64,000 nt of DNA from an uncultured Eggerthella sp. (GTDB lineage: Bacteria; Actinomycetota; Coriobacteriia; Coriobacteriales; Eggerthellaceae). Below are positions 26,575 through 35,169 of the stretch, piece by piece. The stretch lies in NCBI GenBank assembly GCA_958431815.1, contig CAUASB010000005.1, forward strand, positions 1 to 64,000. The letters run 5' to 3'. Numbering within the stretch: position 1 is the stretch's first letter; each line of letters opens with the position of its first letter. The position numbers were made by a program, and so were the translations under genes. The notes under the pieces were generated by a model, which had not been told where the DNA came from, searched no databases, and saw only the letters and a program-made list of their open reading frames with translations.

Positions 26575-27615
26575 ATGAAGTTGGTATCCATGGAAGAACA
26601 GGCCGATCAAGAGCACGTCCGCTTTTCCGAGGAAGCGGCGTTTTCCGATGAAACGGAGGGCAGGGCACGCTCGTGTGAGCCCGACCTGTACCGAACCGAA
26701 TACCAACGAGACAGGGACAAGATCCTTCACACCAAGGCGTTTCGCCGCCTTTCCCACAAAACCCAGGTGTTCCTGGCCCCAGTAGGGGATCATTACCGCA
26801 CGCGCCTTACCCATACCCTGGAAGTGGCGCAGATTGCCCGCACCATTGCCCGCGCACTGGGCTTGAACGAAGACCTTACCGAGGCTATTGCCCTGGGGCA
26901 CGATTTGGGGCACACGCCCTTCGGCCATGTGGGGGAGCAGGCGCTTTCCGCTTGCCTTGCCCGCCATAAGGGCATCGACCCCGAATCGCCTGAAGGTCAG
27001 GCGCTGTACCGTCACAACGTGCAGAGCCTGCGCGTGGTTGACGTTATCGAAAACGAGGGCAAGGGGCTGAACCTCACCGCCGAGGTACGCGATGGCATCC
27101 TGCATCACACCGGCTCCCAGCGTGCCGAAACGCTTGAGGGGCGTATCGTTGCCACGGCCGACCGCATCGCATACGTGAACCACGACATCGACGATGCCAT
27201 CCGTGCCGGCTCGTTGCTGGAAGCGGAGCTTCCTGCCTCCGCCCATGCGGTACTGGGCGAAAACCACTCGGCGCGCATCGAAACGTTGGTGCACGACATG
27301 ATCGAAACCTCGGCGAAGGTCGGCGATATCCATATGAGCGAGCCGGTGTGGGACGCCATGATGGAGCTTCGTTCGTTCCTGTTCGAAAACGTCTACACCT
27401 CCGAGCCGGTTATGAGGGAAGTGCGCAAGGCAAAACATCTGGTGGAAGACCTGTTCGACTACTTCGTGCGCCATTACGATCAGGTTCCCGTTGAGTTTCG
27501 CTCCATTTTCGAGGGCGACCCGCTGCGCGCGGTTACCGATCACGTTGCCAGCATGACCGATCGTTACGCCACCGGTTTCTTCAAAGAGATGTTCGTGCCC
27601 CAGTCGTTTCGCTAG
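26575..27615 (+). CDS. dgt: Deoxyguanosinetriphosphate triphosphohydrolase
   Basis: The 346-residue HD-domain protein hydrolyses dNTPs to deoxynucleosides and tripolyphosphate. Motifs are DKILHTKAFRRLSHKTQVF, RLTHTLEVAQIAR and the metal-binding GHDLGHTPFGHVGE, then DRIAYVNHDIDDA. It lies 2 bases after the zinc-ribbon gene, as in the dgt-like genes often placed before primase (dnaG), but no dnaG follows here. Confidence 0.92.
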   Translation: MKLVSMEEQADQEHVRFSEEAAFSDETEGRARSCEPDLYRTEYQRDRDKILHTKAFRRLSHKTQVFLAPVGDHYRTRLTHTLEVAQIARTIARALGLNEDLTEAIALGHDLGHTPFGHVGEQALSACLARHKGIDPESPEGQALYRHNVQSLRVVDVIENEGKGLNLTAEVRDGILHHTGSQRAETLEGRIVATADRIAYVNHDIDDAIRAGSLLEAELPASAHAVLGENHSARIETLVHDMIETSAKVGDIHMSEPVWDAMMELRSFLFENVYTSEPVMREVRKAKHLVEDLFDYFVRHYDQVPVEFRSIFEGDPLRAVTDHVASMTDRYATGFFKEMFVPQSFR

Positions 27616-27755
27616 GGCGAGCCTGGCTGGATAGTTGCATGGGGGAAGTGCAGCCTGCACGCGGTGCCTCTTTGCTTCTTCCGTAAGCGTTCCCCCTGCA
27701 GGGTGAACGGCGTATCTCTGCGGAGGTTCGCTGCGAGTGGTATATTGTCTGAACT

Positions 27756-28529
27756 ATGGACGAAACGAAATCGAAACAAACCGAGGTAGACACCTCGAAT
27801 TCAGAAGGGGCAAGTGCTGGCCCCTCCGCTTCCGCAAAGGGCCTTGGACGTCTCAAAGCCCCCTTGAGCGCGGCGTTCCCCGTTATGATCGGGTATGTGT
27901 TCCTGGGCATTCCTTGCGGCATCTTGGCACAGCAGGTAGGGCTCGACCCCTTGCAGGTGTTCCTGCTTTCCATGCTTTTCTACTCAGGGGCAGGCCAGTA
28001 CATGATTCCCAACATGTGGCTTGCCGGTTCCCCGGCTTTGGCCATCATTGCTTCGGTAACGCTGGTGAATACCCGCCAGCTGCTCTACGGCGCATCGCTT
28101 TCCCGCTTCTGCCACAACACGCCGAAGGCCCTTTCGTTTCTGTTCGGCGCAACGGTGACCGACGAATCGTTCGCCGTCAACCTGGGCCGTTTCAGCACGG
28201 GGAATTGGAAGGTTTCCCAAGCAACGGCGGTGAACCTCTTGTGTCAAACCACCTGGGCGCTTGCCAACGTGGTAGGGGTTGTTCTGGGATCGTTGCTCAC
28301 GGTTCCCACGGCCCTCGCCTCGTTTGCCATGACCAGCATCTTCCTGTGCTTGCTGTTTTCCCAGAAAGGCACGATTTCCAACGTTGCTGCAGCGTTGGTG
28401 GCTGTGCTTGGCGTGTTCCTGTGCAAGTGCATCGGGCTTTCCGGTCCCGCAATTCTTGTTGGCGCGCTTGCAGGTGTTGCGGCAGGCATGATCGTTTTAA
28501 GGAAGGAGGCTGCCCATGTCATGGAGTGA
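27756..28529 (+). CDS. azlC: Branched-chain amino acid exporter subunit AzlC
   Basis: The 257-residue membrane protein has about seven hydrophobic segments after a hydrophilic N-terminus of roughly 35 residues. The family segment AAFPVMIGYVFLGIPCGILA and LFYSGAGQYM are typical of AzlC. With AzlD it forms an exporter for branched-chain amino acids and analogues. A TATATT box at 27741-27746 stands 10 bases upstream of the start. It overlaps azlD by 14 bases. Confidence 0.93.
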   Translation: MDETKSKQTEVDTSNSEGASAGPSASAKGLGRLKAPLSAAFPVMIGYVFLGIPCGILAQQVGLDPLQVFLLSMLFYSGAGQYMIPNMWLAGSPALAIIASVTLVNTRQLLYGASLSRFCHNTPKALSFLFGATVTDESFAVNLGRFSTGNWKVSQATAVNLLCQTTWALANVVGVVLGSLLTVPTALASFAMTSIFLCLLFSQKGTISNVAAALVAVLGVFLCKCIGLSGPAILVGALAGVAAGMIVLRKEAAHVME

Positions 28530-28839
28530 TTTTGCCCTCATCGGCCTCGCGTGTGCGTTCACCATCCTGGTATGCCGTGTGGTTCCGGTCTTCGCCCTTC
28601 GCGGTCGCGATTTGCCAGGGTGGCTTTCCCAGGCACTTGCATTCATCCCCCCGGCGGCATTCGCTGCCCTTATTGCCAACGACTTGCTTTCGCCGGGCAT
28701 GTTCGATGCGGGCGTGTGGCCTGCGGCCATCCCTTTGGTGGCAACGCTTATCGTCATCGTGGTTGCCCTCAAGACGAAATCGTTGGTGTGGTGCATCATC
28801 GCAGGCGTGGGAAGCTATGGGCTGCTCATGCTTATCTGA
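28516..28839 (+). CDS. azlD: Branched-chain amino acid exporter subunit AzlD
   Basis: The 107-residue protein has three to four hydrophobic segments and is the small partner of AzlC. It begins MSWSDFALIGLACAFTILVC, and its CRVVPVFALRGR segment is typical. AAGGAGG inside the end of azlC provides its ribosome site. A terminator follows. Confidence 0.92.
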   Translation: MSWSDFALIGLACAFTILVCRVVPVFALRGRDLPGWLSQALAFIPPAAFAALIANDLLSPGMFDAGVWPAAIPLVATLIVIVVALKTKSLVWCIIAGVGSYGLLMLI

Positions 28840-28842
28840 GTC

Positions 28843-28872
28843 AAGGCGCTCGTTTATGCGGGCGCTTTTTTT
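28843..28872 (+). terminator. Intrinsic terminator after azlD
   Basis: A 10-bp stem with two G-T pairs (28843-28852 with 28859-28868) and a T run at 28866-28872. Confidence 0.8.
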
Positions 28873-28939
28873 ATGAGGCTCGCTCCAGGCCTTGCGCAAA
28901 CCTATTCGTCGTTGCCCATCGTTTCATTGTTTTACTGTC

Positions 28940-28980
28940 TTGTCAGTTGCATTGTCAGCTGTAAACAGCGGTGCTACACT
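28940..28980 (+). promoter_or_regulatory. nadA promoter with overlapping direct-repeat operator
   Basis: The -35 box TTGTCA (28952-28957) and -10 box TACACT (28975-28980) are exactly 17 bases apart. The heptamer TTGTCAG occurs twice in direct orientation, at 28940-28946 and 28952-28958, the second copy covering the -35 box. An outer dyad TTTAC (28931-28935) with GTAAA (28961-28965) surrounds it. Because the operon ends with a NiaR-type regulator, this is the likely site where it blocks transcription when niacin is present. Confidence 0.6.
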
Positions 28981-29034
28981 ACCGCCCATATGAAAAGCGA
29001 CAAGAAGTTGCAACGAAGAAGGGGACGGTTTCGC

Positions 29035-30105
29035 ATGAGCGCTACGGCAACGCAAGAAGCAGGGAAGCAGACTGAGGTTCAGGCTCCGCCGCCTCAGGGA
29101 AGCGCAGGCTTTCCCAACCCCCGCGGCAGGAAGGACTGTCCCGAGTGCGAAGCACCGCTGAACTCGTTTGCGGCACAGCAGCCCGATGCCAAGCTGGTTG
29201 CCCGAATCAAACAGCTTAAGCAGGAGCGCGACGCCGTTATCTTGGCCCATTACTATGTGCAGCCCGAGGTTCAGGCCGTTGCCGACTATATCGGCGACTC
29301 GTTCTATCTGGCGAAGCTCGCCGTTGAGTTGCCGCAGAAGACCATTGTTCTGGCTGGCGTTGAGTTCATGGGCGAAAGCGCAAAGCTTTTGAACCCCGAC
29401 AAAACGGTGCTTTTACCTGAACCGGCTGCTGATTGCCCCATGGCACACATGGTGGCGAAGAAGACCATCGACGACGCCCGCGCCCAGTACGGCGACGATT
29501 TGGCAGTGGTGTGTTACGTGAACTCCACTGCAGAGATGAAAACCTGGAGCGATGTGTGCGTCACCTCGTCTAACGCCGAGAAGATCTGCCGCGAGCTGCC
29601 TCAAAAGCATCTTCTGTTCATTCCGGATGTGAATTTGGGTCGCTTCATTGCCAAGCAGGTTCCCGAAAAGCACGTGCTGCTGAACAAGGGCTACTGCCCA
29701 CGTCATCAGCGCATCGTTCCCGAAGAGATAATCGCTCTTGAAGAGGAATATCCCGAGGCATTGGTCTTGGCCCATCCGGAATGCACCGAAGAGGTGCTTG
29801 CCGAAGCCGACTACATCGGCTCCACCAAGGGCATCATCGAGTTCACGCAGAAAAGCGATGCCAAGGACTTCATCATCGTAACCATGGTGGGCGTGTTGCG
29901 CGAAATGGAGCTGCGCAATGCTGGAAGCGGGAAGCGCTTCCACTTCGCCCGCCGTGTTCCCGTATGCGAGAACATGACCACCATCACGCTTGAGAAGATA
30001 GCCGACTGCCTTGAAAACGAGCAGGTGGGCGTGCAAGTTGCCGCCAACCTGCAAGAACCAGCCAAGAAAACGCTCGAGCTCATGCTCGAATACGCCGCAC
30101 GATAG
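29035..30105 (+). CDS. nadA: Quinolinate synthase
   Basis: The 356-residue iron-sulfur enzyme joins iminoaspartate and dihydroxyacetone phosphate to quinolinate. The three cluster cysteines lie in PAADCPMAH, HPECTEEV and VPVCENMTT. AHYYVQPEVQAVADYIGDS is the family head. A CPEC motif in the N-terminal extension (about residue 40) is extra and not part of the core. ATG 29035 follows AAGGGGA; an upstream ATG at 28990 is possible but has no clear ribosome site. First gene of the nad operon. Confidence 0.94.
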   Translation: MSATATQEAGKQTEVQAPPPQGSAGFPNPRGRKDCPECEAPLNSFAAQQPDAKLVARIKQLKQERDAVILAHYYVQPEVQAVADYIGDSFYLAKLAVELPQKTIVLAGVEFMGESAKLLNPDKTVLLPEPAADCPMAHMVAKKTIDDARAQYGDDLAVVCYVNSTAEMKTWSDVCVTSSNAEKICRELPQKHLLFIPDVNLGRFIAKQVPEKHVLLNKGYCPRHQRIVPEEIIALEEEYPEALVLAHPECTEEVLAEADYIGSTKGIIEFTQKSDAKDFIIVTMVGVLREMELRNAGSGKRFHFARRVPVCENMTTITLEKIADCLENEQVGVQVAANLQEPAKKTLELMLEYAAR

Positions 30106-30113
30106 GGGAAACC

Positions 30114-31436
30114 ATGAATTCAGAGGAAATGAAATGCGATGTGCTTATTGCGGGGTGCGGTGTTTCTGGCTTGTATGCCGCTCTTAACCTTCCTTCGACG
30201 GCCAACATCGTGATGCTCACCAAGACCGTGGTGGAAGAATGCGACTCGATGCTTGCCCAGGGCGGTATCTGTGTCCTTCACGACGAAGGTGACTACGATG
30301 CGTTTTACGAGGACACCATGCGCGCAGGCCATTACGAGAACCGCGCCGAAAGCGTTGACATCATGATTCGCTCCAGCCGATCGGTGATCGATGACCTTAT
30401 TCGCCGTGGCGTCGATTTCGAACGCGAAGCGGATGGCTCCCTTGCCTACACGCGTGAAGGCGCCCATTCACGTCCGCGCATCTGCTATCACGGGGACATC
30501 ACGGGTGAGGAGATTACCACCACGCTGCTGGCCAACGTCCGCAAGCTTCCCAACGTGCGCATTCTCGAGCATGTTGAGGTGACCGACATCATCGAAGCGC
30601 CTCAGGGGAACCGCTGTGTTGGCGTGGTGTGCACCGATCGACGCGAAGGGGACCAGGCTTCCAAGCAGCTGACGATACGCGCACCGTACACGATGCTGGC
30701 AACCGGCGGCATCGGCGGCAGCTATGAGCGCTCCACCAACTTCCCCAGCCTTACCGGCGATGCCTGCCGTATCGCAAAGGCCCACGGGGTGGCGCTCGAG
30801 CATATGGACTATGTGCAGATCCATCCCACCAGCTTGTATGTAAAGCATCCTGGGCGCGCGTTCCTCATCTCCGAATCGTGCCGCGGCGAGGGCGCTATTC
30901 TGCTCGATGCGAATGGCAACCGATTCACCGATGAGCTGCAGCCGCGCGATGTGGTTTCCGCTGCTATTTACCAACAGATGGAAAAGGACGGCACCGATCA
31001 TGTGATGCTTTCCTTCGAGCGCATGGCACCCGAAGAGATAACCGGTCATTTCTCGCACATCTACGAGCACTGCCTGGAGGAAGGCTACGATCTTCTGAAA
31101 GAGCCCATTCCCGTTGTGCCGGCGCAGCATTACTTCATGGGCGGCGTGCATGTGAACAGCGATTCCGAGACCACCATGCCCAACTTCTTTGCGCTAGGGG
31201 AAACGGCCTGCAACGGCGTTCATGGCAAGAACCGCTTGGCATCTAACTCCCTTTTGGAATCGCTGGTGTTTGCCCAGCGTGCTGCACGCGTGGTTTCCGC
31301 CCGCATGGCGAAGGCTGCCACTGTACGCGCTGCTGCAGCTTCCGCTGCCAGCGCGGCGCAGCGCGCTCAGCGTGCGCAGGCTGGCTTGCAGACTTCGGCG
31401 GCAGTGGCAGCTGCCCCTGAAAAGGCGGTGAGGTAG
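30114..31436 (+). CDS. nadB: L-aspartate oxidase, short form
   Basis: The 440-residue flavoprotein oxidises L-aspartate to iminoaspartate for NadA. It has the FAD motif GCGVSGLYAALN, substrate residues in HPTSLY and PAQHYFMGG, and the NRLASNSLLE motif. Enterobacterial NadB is about 540 residues; here the helical C-terminal domain is missing. In its place stands an Ala-rich, Gln/Arg-spotted tail of about 45 residues. Most catalytic residues precede that point, so activity is probable. It starts 8 bases after nadA. Confidence 0.92.
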   Translation: MNSEEMKCDVLIAGCGVSGLYAALNLPSTANIVMLTKTVVEECDSMLAQGGICVLHDEGDYDAFYEDTMRAGHYENRAESVDIMIRSSRSVIDDLIRRGVDFEREADGSLAYTREGAHSRPRICYHGDITGEEITTTLLANVRKLPNVRILEHVEVTDIIEAPQGNRCVGVVCTDRREGDQASKQLTIRAPYTMLATGGIGGSYERSTNFPSLTGDACRIAKAHGVALEHMDYVQIHPTSLYVKHPGRAFLISESCRGEGAILLDANGNRFTDELQPRDVVSAAIYQQMEKDGTDHVMLSFERMAPEEITGHFSHIYEHCLEEGYDLLKEPIPVVPAQHYFMGGVHVNSDSETTMPNFFALGETACNGVHGKNRLASNSLLESLVFAQRAARVVSARMAKAATVRAAAASAASAAQRAQRAQAGLQTSAAVAAAPEKAVR

Positions 31437-32297
31437 GTGGACCTTTCCTCACTTGTGCTTATCGTCGACGAGCACATCAAAGAAGCCCTTCGTGAAGACA
31501 TAACCAGCGAAGACGTTTCAACCGCTGCCGTGATGCCTGAAGCCCATAAGGGGTCAGTGGAGCTTATTGCGAAGCAGGACGGCGTCATCGCAGGCCTCGA
31601 CGTGTTCGAGCGAACCTTCAAGATCCTAGACCCTGGGGCTTGCTTCGAGCGCAATGTCGAAGACGGCTCCCGTATCGAAGCAGGTCAGGTGCTGGGAACC
31701 GTCAAGGCCGATGTACGTGCCTTGCTCTCGGGCGAGCGTGTTGCCCTGAACTACCTTCAGCGCATGAGCGGTATCGCTACGAAGACGCGCCAGGCCGTCG
31801 ACGTGCTTTCTGCCGCAGGTTCGAAAGCCGTCGTCGTGGATACGCGCAAGACAACGCCGGGAATGCGCATCTTCGAAAAGGAGGCCGTGCGCTTGGGCGG
31901 GGGCGGCAATCACCGCTTCAACCTTTCCGACGGCGTGATGCTCAAGGACAACCATCTCGACGCGGCGGGCGGCATTGCCCAGGCTGTTGCTGCGGCCCGT
32001 GCTCGTGCCCCGTTCGTTCGCAAGATCGAAGTCGAGTGCGAAACGCTGCAGCAGGTTTCCGAGGCGGTAGAAGCCGGTGCTGACATCATCATGCTCGACA
32101 ATATGGACATTCCTACCATGAGGCAGGCTCTTTGTCTGGTTGACGGGCGCGCCGAAACCGAGTGCTCGGGAAACGTCGACATCGATACTCTGCAGGATAT
32201 CGCTGGCTTGGGCATTGACTTCGTTTCGTCTGGCGCACTGACCCATTCTGCTGGCATACTGGATTTGAGCATGAAGCATTTGAAGGTTCTTGATTAG
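31437..32297 (+). CDS. nadC: Nicotinate-nucleotide pyrophosphorylase (carboxylating)
   Basis: The 286-residue enzyme converts quinolinate and PRPP to nicotinate mononucleotide. Family segments are REDITSEDVSTAA, LNYLQRMSGIATKTR, VVDTRKTTPGMRI and RLGGGGNHRFNLSDGVMLKD-like text, with MLDNMD and SSGALTHS later. It starts with GTG directly after the nadB stop, so translation is coupled. Confidence 0.95.
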   Translation: MDLSSLVLIVDEHIKEALREDITSEDVSTAAVMPEAHKGSVELIAKQDGVIAGLDVFERTFKILDPGACFERNVEDGSRIEAGQVLGTVKADVRALLSGERVALNYLQRMSGIATKTRQAVDVLSAAGSKAVVVDTRKTTPGMRIFEKEAVRLGGGGNHRFNLSDGVMLKDNHLDAAGGIAQAVAAARARAPFVRKIEVECETLQQVSEAVEAGADIIMLDNMDIPTMRQALCLVDGRAETECSGNVDIDTLQDIAGLGIDFVSSGALTHSAGILDLSMKHLKVLD

Positions 32298-32309
32298 GCG
32301 GGAGGACGC

Positions 32310-32867
32310 ATGGGCAAAGATGAAGGCACGGCGAGCGCGCAGGCACGGCGTGGACGCATCGTTTCGGAGCTGACCGGTGCCGAAAAGCCCGTTTCCGGCA
32401 CCGCCTTGGCCAAGGAGCTGGGGGTAAGCAGGCAGGTTATCGTGCAGGACATTGCGCTTCTGCGCGCCAACGGCTACGACATCGTGGCCACGAACCGCGG
32501 TTATCTTGTTGCCTCTGGGAAGAAGCCGTCGGGGTTCACGCGCCGCTTCAAGGTGCATCACGACGAAAGCCAGACCATTGACGAGCTGGAAACCATCGTC
32601 GATTTGGGCGGTGTGGTGGAAGATGTGATGGTGAACCATCGCGTGTACGGCAAGGTTACGGCGCCGTTGGGGTTGAAAAGCCGTCGTGATATCGCGCATT
32701 TTGCCGACAACATGGCAACGGGGCGATCCTCGTTGCTGATGACGGTTACTTCGGGGTACCACTTCCATTTGGTATCGGCAGAAAGCGAGGAAGTGCTTGA
32801 CGACATCGAGCGCGCCTTGGCAGATAAGGGGTATTTAGCCGAGTATTTGCCCCACGAACGCGAGTGA
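32310..32867 (+). CDS. niaR: Transcriptional repressor NiaR (HTH plus 3H domain)
   Basis: The 185-residue protein has an N-terminal helix-turn-helix (GTALAKELGVSRQVIVQDIA) and a C-terminal 3H domain with conserved histidines in VHHDES, VMVNHRVYGKV and YHFHL. The family binds nicotinate and represses NAD synthesis and niacin uptake genes. It is the last gene of nadA-nadB-nadC-niaR, so it probably also controls itself through the promoter before nadA. Confidence 0.9.
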   Translation: MGKDEGTASAQARRGRIVSELTGAEKPVSGTALAKELGVSRQVIVQDIALLRANGYDIVATNRGYLVASGKKPSGFTRRFKVHHDESQTIDELETIVDLGGVVEDVMVNHRVYGKVTAPLGLKSRRDIAHFADNMATGRSSLLMTVTSGYHFHLVSAESEEVLDDIERALADKGYLAEYLPHERE

Positions 32868-32964
32868 ACTGCTATTATCGTTTGGCAGCTTCTTCTTACG
32901 TCCAGCCCAAAGAAGAGGGAATACGGTGTCGATGTGGGCTTGCCAATAAAAAGCAATAAACCCC

Positions 32965-32993
32965 TTGCACAGCTGTCTTATCAACAGTATAAT
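32965..32993 (+). promoter_or_regulatory. rplS promoter
   Basis: TTGCAC (32965-32970) and a perfect TATAAT (32988-32993) are separated by 17 bases. It is the best sigma-70-type promoter in the window, about 70 bases before rplS. Confidence 0.8.
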
Positions 32994-33061
32994 TTTCGGC
33001 TGTGTCATAAGACATCCTATTAGTGAAACTAAGTGTTGAGCATATAGAAGGAACGGAAACC

Positions 33062-33409
33062 ATGGATATTATCCGCGCAATCGAGCAGCAGCAGATCAAC
33101 CCTGAGGTCGCAGACTTCAACGTTGGCGACAACGTAAAGGTTCACTACCGCATTAAGGAAGGCAACCGCGAGCGCATCCAGGTCTTCCAGGGCGACGTAA
33201 TCCGCCGTCACGGTGCTTCTTCCCGTGAAACCTTCACGGTTCGCAAGATCAGCTTCTCCGTTGGCGTAGAGCGCACCTTCCCGGTACACTCTCCCAAGAT
33301 CGAGAAGATCGAGGTAACCCGTCGTGGCGATGTTAGCCGCGCCAAGCTCTACTACCTCCGCGACAAGGTTGGTAAGGCTGCCAAGATCAAGGAAAAGGCA
33401 TTCAACTAG
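33062..33409 (+). CDS. rplS: 50S ribosomal protein L19
   Basis: The 115-residue protein has the normal L19 length. It begins [11 protein letters not shown] and contains [20 protein letters not shown], the signature [10 protein letters not shown] and [21 protein letters not shown]19 lies at the 30S-50S interface. The gene has its own strong promoter and terminator and is not joined here to trmD or rpsP. Codon use is strongly biased. Confidence 0.97.
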   Translation: MDIIRAIEQQQINPEVADFNVGDNVKVHYRIKEGNRERIQVFQGDVIRRHGASSRETFTVRKISFSVGVERTFPVHSPKIEKIEVTRRGDVSRAKLYYLRDKVGKAAKIKEKAFN

Positions 33410-33416
33410 TCTTTTG

Positions 33417-33444
33417 AAGCTCCGCTTTTTAGCGGAGCTTTTTT
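33417..33444 (+). terminator. Intrinsic terminator after rplS
   Basis: A 10-bp perfect stem (AAGCTCCGCT, 33417-33426, with 33431-33440), a TTTT loop and a T run to 33444. Confidence 0.92.
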
Positions 33445-33449
33445 CATAT

Positions 33450-33682
33450 AGGGCGTACTTTTGGTTGCGCCGCCGAACAGCGCCATGCTCCGGAGGCGCG
33501 ACGGTGCTGCAAAGCCTTGTGACGGCACGAAGGGCGGTCCAAGTGGGCCAGATGTGCAAAGCATGTCTGGCATTCCTGCCTAGCAGAGCTGCGCAGGATG
33601 CGCTCGTTTGGGTGCGTAGCTTGGAACCGAGCATGCCAATGGCATGCTCGCCCTGCTTTCTGTACTTGTCACAGGGCTTTTT
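33450..33682 (+). ncRNA. Densely folded non-coding stretch, candidate RNA
   Basis: No credible protein is encoded between rplS and rnhB. The stretch has several strong hairpins: 33547-33557 with 33561-33571 (11 pairs, AAA loop), 33587-33595 with 33613-33621 (9 pairs), and a perfect 10-bp CGAGCATGCC dyad at 33628-33650. A terminator-like GCCCTG/CAGGGC pair with TTTTT ends it at 33682. It lacks the core motifs of SRP RNA, RNase P RNA and tmRNA. It is independent of rplS, whose terminator lies before it, and a TAGAAT box for rnhB lies after it. Whether it is transcribed is unknown. Confidence 0.35.
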
Positions 33683-33770
33683 GCTGTTTTGTCCACCGAG
33701 GTAAGGCCGTTAGTGTCCTTTCAGGCATTTTCCTTGGGGTAGAATTGTGTGCTGTTTGGAAGGAGCAGGC

Positions 33771-34553
33771 ATGCAAACGGTGAGCGATATCAAGAAGCGG
33801 CTTTCGGAGGCTTCGGCTGATGAGTTTGCGGTATTGGAGCGTTCGCTTTTGGCCGATACGCGTAAAGGGGTCCAGAACGCCCTTGCCGTTGCCAGGCGTC
33901 GTCTGGCTGCCGAGCAGGAGGAGCGTGAGCGCGTTTCCCAGCTGTATTCGTATCAGCAGCAGATAACGGATGGCAAGCTTACCGTGGGGCTCGATGAAGT
34001 AGGTCGTGGCCCCTTGGCGGGTCCCCTTACCGTTGGTGCTGTGGTGCTGTGCGACGATGCTCCGCAGATCGAAGGCCTTAACGACTCCAAGCAGGTGTCG
34101 GAAGCTCACAGACCCGCTTTAGCCGAAACGGTGAAAGAGCGCGCGTTGGCGTGGGCTATTGTGAACATTCCTCCTGCTGAAATTGACGAATGCGGCATGA
34201 CGGCTTGTTTGAAAAAGGCGTTTCGCCAGGCGATCCATGAAATCGAAGCGCAGGGCGTTGTTCCCGAAGTGGTTCTGCTCGACGGCAACCCGCTTCACTT
34301 GGATCCGCGCGAGGTCAATGTTGTGCACGGCGATGCACGCTGCGCCTCCATTTCGGCGGCGTCCCTTATTGCCAAGGTATCCCGCGATGCCTTGATGGTT
34401 TCCTACGAAGATGAGTACCCTGGTTACGATTTCGCCTCGTCAAAGGGGTACGGCAGTGCTCGTCATCGCCAGGCAATCGCGGAAAAGGGCCTTACCCCCA
34501 TCCACCGTGTCTCGTTCTGCCAGAATTTCCTTCAGGAGTCCCTTTTCGGATAA
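33771..34553 (+). CDS. rnhB: Ribonuclease HII
   Basis: The 260-residue enzyme cuts the RNA strand of RNA-DNA hybrids. The catalytic DEXGRG motif is GLDEVGRGPLAGPL near residue 70; LNDSKQVSE, DGNPLHLD and GDARCASISAASLIAKV supply the other acidic residues. About 65 N-terminal residues precede the catalytic core, as in some Gram-positive RnhB. The ATG follows GGAAGGAG. A TAGAAT box lies at 33740-33745. Confidence 0.94.
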   Translation: MQTVSDIKKRLSEASADEFAVLERSLLADTRKGVQNALAVARRRLAAEQEERERVSQLYSYQQQITDGKLTVGLDEVGRGPLAGPLTVGAVVLCDDAPQIEGLNDSKQVSEAHRPALAETVKERALAWAIVNIPPAEIDECGMTACLKKAFRQAIHEIEAQGVVPEVVLLDGNPLHLDPREVNVVHGDARCASISAASLIAKVSRDALMVSYEDEYPGYDFASSKGYGSARHRQAIAEKGLTPIHRVSFCQNFLQESLFG

Positions 34554-34600
34554 GTCTTCCTTCAAGGTGTTTGCTGCCTTGTGCTTCAATTCAGGTTCTT

Positions 34601-34643
34601 AACCCCGTTCGTTCTGCCTAGATGCAGTGCGGACGGGGTTTTT
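34601..34643 (+). terminator. Intrinsic terminator after rnhB
   Basis: AACCCCGTTCG (34601-34611) pairs with CGGACGGGGTT (34630-34640) with one G-T pair, and five T residues end at 34643. Confidence 0.7.
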
Positions 34644-34741
34644 GGTGTGCGCGTTTCCCATTTCTTTGCGAAAACTTTCGCATCGTTTTCGCATGTGCTT
34701 AAGGAGCGGCCCGTACTGTGGCTTCCAGAAAGGAGGCTGCT

Positions 34742-35167
34742 ATGGTTGCTGAACATGAAAACAAGGAAAGCGAAGAGGAGCCGTTTCCCGAGCCAACACC
34801 AGAAGAGCGCAGTTTGCCGCTTGGCAAGCGCGGAGAGCTTGCGGCGGCGCGCTTCTTGCAGCGCAAAGGCTACGAGATCCTGGAAACGAACTGGGTGTGC
34901 AATGCCGGCGAAGCAGATATCATCGCTCAGGAAGACGACACCCTGTGCTTTGTCGAGGTAAAGACGCGGTCGAACGTCGAAAAGGGGTTTCCCGCCGAAG
35001 CGGTGAACGCCAAGAAGCGCAATCGATACGAGCGAATCGCCGCCAGCTACCTAACCACGTACGAAGACTGCGATATCAGAGTGCGTTTCGATGTGATATC
35101 CATTCTCGTGCTTTCAGAGCGTCGGGCATTTCTTCGGTTCCACAAAAACGCGTTCGGAACGGAATAG
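34742..35167 (+). CDS. yraN: YraN family endonuclease-like protein (UPF0102)
   Basis: The 141-residue protein carries the nuclease-like fold of the family: GKRGELAAARFLQRKGYEIL, NWVCNAGEADIIAQ and CFVEVKTRS, with the Asp/Glu-X-Lys metal triad visible. About 25 acidic residues form a variable N-terminus. ATG 34742 is preceded by a perfect AAAGGAGG. It is commonly found between rnhB and comM, as here. Function in the cell is not firmly known. Confidence 0.9.
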   Translation: MVAEHENKESEEEPFPEPTPEERSLPLGKRGELAAARFLQRKGYEILETNWVCNAGEADIIAQEDDTLCFVEVKTRSNVEKGFPAEAVNAKKRNRYERIAASYLTTYEDCDIRVRFDVISILVLSERRAFLRFHKNAFGTE

Positions 35168-35169
35168 CC

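Noticed and set aside
33450..33682. SRP RNA, RNase P RNA or tmRNA in the rplS-rnhB gap
   Set aside because: The conserved cores (GGAAGNAGC of SRP, GAGGAAAGTCC of RNase P, the alanine tRNA-like end of tmRNA) were looked for and not found.
33324..33704. Plus-strand frame across the rplS end and the structured region
   Set aside because: It begins inside rplS in another frame and runs through the rplS terminator, and its composition is not protein-like.
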